Below, piece after piece: positions 31,369 to 35,560 of a DNA stretch of 35,560 nucleotides (the first letter of the stretch is position 1; each line of letters begins with the position of its first letter). A model generated the notes under the pieces. That model was given only the letters and a program-made list of their open reading frames with translations, ran no database searches and was not told the DNA's origin. A program made the position numbers and the translations under genes. The stretch is from Streptomyces sp. H27-H5 (GTDB lineage: Bacteria; Actinomycetota; Actinomycetes; Streptomycetales; Streptomycetaceae), in contig NZ_JAPNLK010000083.1 in assembly GCF_026627505.1 (NCBI RefSeq), positions 1 through 35,560 of the forward strand, in the 5' to 3' direction.

Positions 31369-31660
31369 GGGCCGCGGCCTGGCGGAAGGCGTCACGGATG
31401 GCCTTGTCCAGCTCCGCGTACTCGGCGGCGCTGCGGTCCACGCCCGTCCGTACATTCTTCACGCGTTTGGTCAGCTCACGCGTGCCGTGGGCCCACTTCT
31501 CCTGGAAGTCGTCGCAGGCGGCGTCGAGGTCGCGGGTGCCCAGTTGGTCGGCGCGGACGTGGTCCAGCGCCTTGCGCGCCTCCCGCAGGGAGACCAGTGA
31601 GGAGTCCAGCGCCCGGGTCAGACGGGTCAGCTGGTCGATTTCCACCTGGAGGAAGGTCAT
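31361..31660 (-). CDS. Small WXG100-like protein
   Basis: 99 residues, all helical, the size of Esx proteins: IDQLTRLTRALDSSLVSLRE, then a turn near residues 45-58 with FQEKWAHGTRELTKR, and a C-terminal helix SAAEYAELDKAIRDAFRQA. The W-A-H-G turn departs from strict WXG. The YAELDKAI segment loosely recalls the YxxxD/E export signal of type VII substrates. It is the first gene of the operon; the next gene overlaps its end. ATG 31660 has no ribosome binding site and lies 10 bases after a strong hairpin. A TTG at 31699 is the only upstream alternative and would place the hairpin inside the coding region. Confidence 0.6.
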   Translation of the reverse strand: MTFLQVEIDQLTRLTRALDSSLVSLREARKALDHVRADQLGTRDLDAACDDFQEKWAHGTRELTKRVKNVRTGVDRSAAEYAELDKAIRDAFRQAAARG

Positions 31661-31669
31661 GACGCGAAA

Positions 31670-31696
31670 CCCTGGCAGAGCGGTGCTCTGCCAGGG
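31670..31696 (-). terminator. Strong 12-bp hairpin between desaturase and WXG operon
   Basis: CCCTGGCAGAGC and GCTCTGCCAGGG pair perfectly over 12 bases with a 3-base loop. On the minus strand it is followed by TTT. It lies 37 bases after the desaturase stop and 10 bases before the start of the small WXG100-like gene. It may terminate the desaturase transcript, or control translation of the next gene. Confidence 0.65.
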
Positions 31697-31732
31697 CAAT
31701 CGGCATCACTCGCGCGAGCGAGCGGAAATCGG

Positions 31733-32704
31733 TCAGCCCTTGCGGGCCGCGATGCGCGCCGCGCGTGCGGCCAGGCGCTCGTCGAACTTGCTGGCCTCGC
31801 TGTCCAGACCGCCCATGAAGAGCCCGAGCTCCTCCTGCGCCTTCTGTCCCTCGGGGCCGAGACCGTCGATGTCCATGATCTTCAGGAATCGGATCACGGG
31901 GCTCAGTACGTCGTCGTGGTGGATCCGCAGGTTGTAGACCCCGCCGATCGCCATCTGCGCGGCCATCCGCTCGAAGCCGGGCATCCCGTGTCCGGGCATC
32001 CGGAAGCCGACCACGACGTCCCGCACGGCCTGCATGGTCAGGTCCGGGGCCAGCTCGAAGGCGGCGCCCAGCAGGTTGCGGTAGAAGATCATGTGCAGGT
32101 TCTCGTCCTGCGCGATGCGGGCCAGCATCCGGTCGCAGATCGGGTCACCGGACTGGTGGCCGGTGTTGCGGTGGGAGATGCGGGTCGCGAGCTCCTGGAA
32201 TGCGACGTACGCCACGGAGTGCAGCATCGAGTGCCGGTTGTCGGACTCGAAGCCCTCGGACATGTGCTGCATCCGGAATGCTTCGAGCTTGTCCGGGTCC
32301 ACGGCGCGCGAGGCCAGCAGGTAGTCGCGCATCACGATGCCGTGGCGACCCTCCTCGGCGGTCCAGCGGTGCACCCAGGTGCCCCAGGCGCCGTTGCGGC
32401 CGAAAAGCGACGCGATCTCGTGGTGGTAGCTGGGGAGGTTGTCCTCGGTCAGCAGGTTGACGACGAGGGCGATCTTGCCGATGTCGGTGACCTTGGACTG
32501 CTCGGGATCCCACGCCTCGCCGTCTTCGAAGAAGGCGGGGAAGTTCCGGCCGTCGCTCCACGGAACGTAGTCGTGGGGCATCCAGTCCTTGGTGGCCTTC
32601 AGGTGGCGGTTGAGCTCCTTTTCGACCACCTCTTCCAGCGCGAACAGCAACTTGGCGTCCGTCCACGCCTCCGAGCTGCCGAGGTGGGGAGAGGTGATTG
32701 TCAC
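31733..32704 (-). CDS. Acyl-ACP desaturase (stearoyl-ACP desaturase type)
   Basis: 323 residues. Inserts a double bond into acyl-ACP chains with a di-iron centre, O2 and reduced ferredoxin. Iron ligands are visible: E87 (LTEDNLPSYHHE), E117/H121 in EEGRH, E171 (FQELATRISH) and E201/H204 in ENLH. The length and motifs fit the soluble plant-type/mycobacterial DesA family, not membrane desaturases. GTG 32704 has AGGAG 8 bases upstream. A double palindrome just before it suggests control by a TetR-type fatty-acid-responsive repressor, as known for other bacterial desaturases; no regulator gene is adjacent. Confidence 0.93.
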   Translation of the reverse strand: MTITSPHLGSSEAWTDAKLLFALEEVVEKELNRHLKATKDWMPHDYVPWSDGRNFPAFFEDGEAWDPEQSKVTDIGKIALVVNLLTEDNLPSYHHEIASLFGRNGAWGTWVHRWTAEEGRHGIVMRDYLLASRAVDPDKLEAFRMQHMSEGFESDNRHSMLHSVAYVAFQELATRISHRNTGHQSGDPICDRMLARIAQDENLHMIFYRNLLGAAFELAPDLTMQAVRDVVVGFRMPGHGMPGFERMAAQMAIGGVYNLRIHHDDVLSPVIRFLKIMDIDGLGPEGQKAQEELGLFMGGLDSEASKFDERLAARAARIAARKG

Positions 32705-32730
32705 GGGTGCTCCTGGGGGGACAGCGAATT

Positions 32731-32763
32731 ACCTACGGTTCCGTAGCCTACGGAGTCGTAGGT
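32731..32763. promoter_or_regulatory. Nested double palindrome, probable desaturase operator
   Basis: CTACGG-TT-CCGTAG (32733-32746) is directly followed by CCTACG-GAGT-CGTAGG (32747-32762). The outermost arms ACCTACG and CGTAGGT are also inverted copies, so the CCTACG/CGTAGG half-site is present four times. The site lies 27 bases before the start codon, covering the expected promoter. Confidence 0.65.
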
Positions 32764-33556
32764 TAAGCGCGACATCAAGGCCAGCCAAGCCCCATGCGGC
32801 TATATGTCCGATTGCGTCCCGTTATCTATGCAGTTCTGAGGGGTGTCGGAGGGGCCTTTGAGGGGCGAAATGGGGGAGGCAAATCACGCCACCCGGTGGC
32901 TCGGCCCCTCCGGATTGACCTCGAAGGTGCGTGCGCGGCGCACGCCCCCGCCCTGAGGGAGGTCGTTTCGGACGCTGCCGGGGGGCTTGTGGGCTGGGTG
33001 GGTACGCGTCGGCCCTCGTGCGGTACTCGTGCGGTGCCGGTGTGCCCGGGTGGAACCGCGTGGACCCGTGTGGACCGGTGTGGAGGCGCGAGCGTTCGCC
33101 CGGGCCCGGTGGGGGCTTCGCGGATTGCGGTCGCCTCGGGTGGTGGTCGGGATCGGGGTCGAGCCGTTCTCCCGTACCGCCGGTGCCGGGGTCTGGGGGT
33201 GAGGGTGCGGTCGGGCCGGCTCCGCCCCGGGCGGAGCCGTTGTGGAACCGGTTCATGTGTGAATCGGGAAACCGCGCCGGGTCGTCGAGCCACGTCGGCC
33301 CTCGGGTCGTCGAGGGGCGGGCCGGTCCGCTTCGGCGCATCGCGTGCGTGCAGTGCGGGCCGGCCCCGAGGGGGCGGTGGGGCTGAACGGAATGGCGGGC
33401 CGGGCGAGAGACCGCCGATCCCGGGTCCGCCACGTCGGGACGCGGCGGCCCCGGGATCGGTACCTCGGGACCAGCCGCCTCAGGGCCGCGCCGGCACGGT
33501 CACGAAGTCGCCGAGGTCGCCCCGGTCGCCGAAGCCACCGACCCCGAAGTCCCCCG
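32764..33556. other. Long region without a recognisable gene
   Basis: About 790 bases between the desaturase control region and the end of the ABC-F gene. Both strands have open frames only because of the high G+C; none has a protein-like composition. A hairpin GCGTGCG/CGCACGC lies at 32929-32945, and a run of TGTGGA-type repeats at about 33056-33086. No RNA gene was recognised. Its 3' part may carry the ABC-F terminator. Confidence 0.5.
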
Positions 33557-35203
33557 TCAGGTGGGCCACAGGGACTCCCTGACCTCCTCGGCCGTCGTCG
33601 GTCGCAACGCGCCGTCGAGCAGCAGCCAGCGCGTGATGCCGATCGACTCCAGGAACGGCACGTCGTGCGAGGCCACCAGCAGCGCGCCCTCGTAGGACGC
33701 CAGGGCGTCCGTGAGTTGCCGCACGCTCGCCAGGTCGAGGTTGTTGGTCGGCTCGTCCAGCATCAGCAACTGCGGTGCCGGCTCGGCCAGCAGCAGGGCC
33801 GCCAAGGCCGCGCGGAACCGTTCGCCGCCCGACAGGGTGCCGGCCGCTCGGTCCGCCCGGGCGCCCCGGAACAGGAAGTGCGCGAGGCGTGCCCGGATCA
33901 GGTTGTTCGTGGCGTGCGGGGCGAACCGCGCCACGTTCTCCACCACCGAGCGCTCGTCGTCCAGTACCTCCGCGTCCAGCCGCTGCGGCAGGAAACGCGT
34001 CGGCACGTGCGTCAACGCTTCCCCCGACACCGGCGCCACCTGTCCGACGATCGTCCGCAACAGGGTGGTCTTGCCGGACCCGTTGCCGCCGACGAGCGCG
34101 ATCCGTTCCGGTCCACGCAGCTCCCATTCGCCCGGTACCGATGCCCCGTGGACGAGCCGCAGGTCGCTCAGGGTCAGCACGCGCCGGCCCGGCGGCACCT
34201 GTGTCGCGGGCAGTTTGATCCGGGTCTCGTCGTCGTCCCGGACCGCCTCCGCGGCCTGGTCCAACCGTTCGCGGGCGCCCGCCAGTTTCTCGGCGTGCAT
34301 GATGTGGTGCTTGCCCGCCGATTCCTGGGCGGCGCGCTTGCGTGCGTTCATGATGATCTTCGGCTCGCGCTTGGTGTCGTACATCTTCTGTCCGTAGCGC
34401 TTGCGCCGGGCCAACTTCATCTGGGCTTCGGACAGTTCGCGCTTCTGGCGCTGGACGTCGGCTTCCGCGACCCGGACCATCCGCTCGGCCGCCTCCTGCT
34501 CGGCGGCGAGGAGTTCCTCGTACTCGGTGAAGTTCCCTCCGTACCAACGGACTTCCCCGTCGCGCAGGTCGGCGATCTGATCGACCCGCTCCAGCAGTTC
34601 CCGGTCGTGGCTGACCAGGACCATCACCCCCGACCAGGACTCCACCGCCGCGTAGAGGCGGCGGCGGGCGTGCAGGTCCAGGTTGTTGGTGGGTTCGTCG
34701 AGCAGCAGGACGTCCGGGCGGGCCAGCAGCAGGGCCGCCAGTCGCAGCAGGACGCACTCGCCTCCCGACAGCTCGCCCACGGTCCGGTCGAGTCCGATCC
34801 GACCGAGGCCGAGTTGGTCGAGGGTCGCGAGGGCCCGCTCCTCGACGTCCCAGTCGTCGCCGACGGCGGTGAAGTTCTCCTCGGTCGCCTGACCCGCCTC
34901 GATGGCGTGCAGCGCGGTGCGGGTCTCGCGGATGCCGAGTTCCTCGTCCACGCGCAGGGCGAGGTCCAGTGTGACGTCCTGCGGGAGGTGGCCGACGGTA
35001 CCGGCGACGGACAATCGACCCTCCGCCGGCTGGAGTTGACCGGCGAAGAGTTTCAACAGCGTCGATTTTCCGCAGCCGTTGACTCCGGTCAGACCGGTTC
35101 GACCGGGGCCGACGGTCAGCTGGAAGTCATCGAGGACCGGGGTCCCGTCGGGCCAGGCGAAGGACAGGTCGGTGCAGGTCAGAAAGGCAGGGGTAGGGCT
35201 CAT
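33557..35203 (-). CDS. ABC-F family ATPase
   Basis: 548 residues with two nucleotide-binding domains and no membrane segment. Domain 1: Walker A GVNGCGKST (about 40-48), signature LSGGE, Walker B with DEPTNNLDL, switch His in VSHDRELL. The linker (about 225-330) is charged and helical (RQKRELSEAQMKLARRKRYG), the part that reaches into the ribosome in this family. Domain 2: GGNGSGKTT, LSGGE, DEPTNNLDL, ASHDVPFL. ABC-F proteins act on the ribosome; some rescue stalled ribosomes, others protect against antibiotics. Which applies cannot be told here. A palindrome overlaps the ribosome binding site, and the leader carries a six-codon GTG frame ending in CCC CCG TGA. Confidence 0.92.
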   Translation of the reverse strand: MSPTPAFLTCTDLSFAWPDGTPVLDDFQLTVGPGRTGLTGVNGCGKSTLLKLFAGQLQPAEGRLSVAGTVGHLPQDVTLDLALRVDEELGIRETRTALHAIEAGQATEENFTAVGDDWDVEERALATLDQLGLGRIGLDRTVGELSGGECVLLRLAALLLARPDVLLLDEPTNNLDLHARRRLYAAVESWSGVMVLVSHDRELLERVDQIADLRDGEVRWYGGNFTEYEELLAAEQEAAERMVRVAEADVQRQKRELSEAQMKLARRKRYGQKMYDTKREPKIIMNARKRAAQESAGKHHIMHAEKLAGARERLDQAAEAVRDDDETRIKLPATQVPPGRRVLTLSDLRLVHGASVPGEWELRGPERIALVGGNGSGKTTLLRTIVGQVAPVSGEALTHVPTRFLPQRLDAEVLDDERSVVENVARFAPHATNNLIRARLAHFLFRGARADRAAGTLSGGERFRAALAALLLAEPAPQLLMLDEPTNNLDLASVRQLTDALASYEGALLVASHDVPFLESIGITRWLLLDGALRPTTAEEVRESLWPT

Positions 35204-35214
35204 GGAGGCCTCCA
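35203..35214 (-). promoter_or_regulatory. Palindrome TGGAGGCCTCCA covering the ABC-F ribosome binding site
   Basis: The GGAGG Shine-Dalgarno sequence of the ABC-F gene is directly followed by its complement CCTCC and then the ATG. The 12-base palindrome could mask the site in mRNA or bind a protein on DNA. Confidence 0.4.
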
Positions 35215-35456
35215 GGTTGCGTGGTGATCGAATGCAACGCGGGGGAGACAGCCGACAGGTCGGGACGGTCGGTCACGGGGGCACGACGGTCACGGGGTCT
35301 CGTGAGGAGAGCGGTGACGGCGATGGCGGCGGTGACCGGGGGTGACGGTGGTCGGTGTCTCGGACCTCAGAAGAGCAACGTCCTGCTCCGTTTCGACGGC
35401 AATGGGGCGTACACGAAGCTACGGATGGCCGGAGCCGACCCTGATGGTTAATTCGG
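35204..35456. other. ABC-F leader and border with the transposase
   Basis: About 250 bases with no convincing gene. On the minus strand it holds the ABC-F promoter and leader. A small hairpin GAGCA/TGCTC lies near 35376-35392. The end of the insertion sequence should lie between about 35400 and 35456; terminal inverted repeats cannot be confirmed because the other end is outside the window. Confidence 0.4.
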
Positions 35457-35560
35457 TCAGGCTGTCAGGGCGAGTTCGAGGCGGGCGAGGTGGGTGGTTC
35501 TGGTCCGGTCGATGGGGTGGCCGTTCCACCAGGCGTGGAGTCGGATCAGGTTGAGGGCGA
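35457..35560 (-). CDS. Transposase, C-terminal end only
   Basis: The last 33 codons of a gene entering from the right: LNLIRLHAWWNGHP, then DRTRTTHLARLELALTA and TGA at 35457-35459. This reads like the C-terminus of Streptomyces transposases (IS1182-like or a related DDE group, from memory). The rest is outside the window, so completeness and exact family cannot be judged. Confidence 0.65.
   Translation of the reverse strand, partial: ALNLIRLHAWWNGHPIDRTRTTHLARLELALTA

Noticed and set aside
32794..33582. Plus-strand frame of 262 codons in the long gap
   Set aside because: Composition is Arg/Gly/Cys-rich and unlike protein; it runs into the ABC-F gene antisense.

Overview
The window is high-GC actinobacterial chromosome, almost certainly Streptomyces. 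The signs are very high G+C with strong third-position bias, many GTG starts, a WhiB-like protein, MmyB-type XRE regulators, a DUF4239 protein, an archaeal-type MetRS and single-domain NHEJ enzymes. This assignment comes from reading the sequence; no database search was possible.

Layout. 1-1020: the right edge of what looks like an integrated element. It holds the DUF5753 part of an XRE-type regulator, three TGACCAAC repeats, and the 3' end of a tRNA gene (tRNA-Leu-like) followed by a tRNA-type terminator. 1093-6660: a Ser/Thr protein kinase gene broken by two frameshifts, a translationally coupled pair (ECF-like sigma factor plus a large regulator with an IclR-like module), and a divergent membrane-anchored protein with a sigma-like N-terminus. 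6932-9993: metG and a GT87-like membrane protein. 9911-13448: a LuxR-type response regulator, its histidine kinase and a YfcC-family carrier. 13791-15239: a Pro/Ala-rich surface protein and a DUF4239 membrane protein. 15271-18952: an XRE regulator, HELWH metallopeptidase and MAB_1171c-like membrane protein in tandem, facing a divergent MmyB-type XRE regulator.

19093-26049: a GH4 glycosidase, a DHA2-type exporter with a C-terminal winged-helix-like extension, a Nudix hydrolase divergent from a thioredoxin-reductase-like flavoprotein around a perfect palindrome, and an FAD monooxygenase. Short tandem repeats (18, 15 and 6 bp units) lie in and around these genes. 26095-28287: a divergent NHEJ pair, ATP-dependent ligase (LigC type) and primase-polymerase domain protein. 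28289-29036: a 16-bp minisatellite, the remnant of a HAD-like gene, and a WhiB-like gene. 29037-31660: a tightly overlapping four-gene operon with two WXG100-like proteins. 31733-32763: an acyl-ACP desaturase under a double palindrome. 32764-33556 is apparently non-coding. 33557-35203: an ABC-F ATPase. 35457-35560: the C-terminal end of a transposase entering from the right.

Both window ends therefore carry traces of mobile DNA. The interior is a patchwork of conserved housekeeping and lineage-specific regulatory cassettes. The groups most worth following up are the XRE/metallopeptidase/membrane-protein cassette, the WXG100-like operon and the sigma/IclR-like pair with its membrane-bound sigma-like neighbour.
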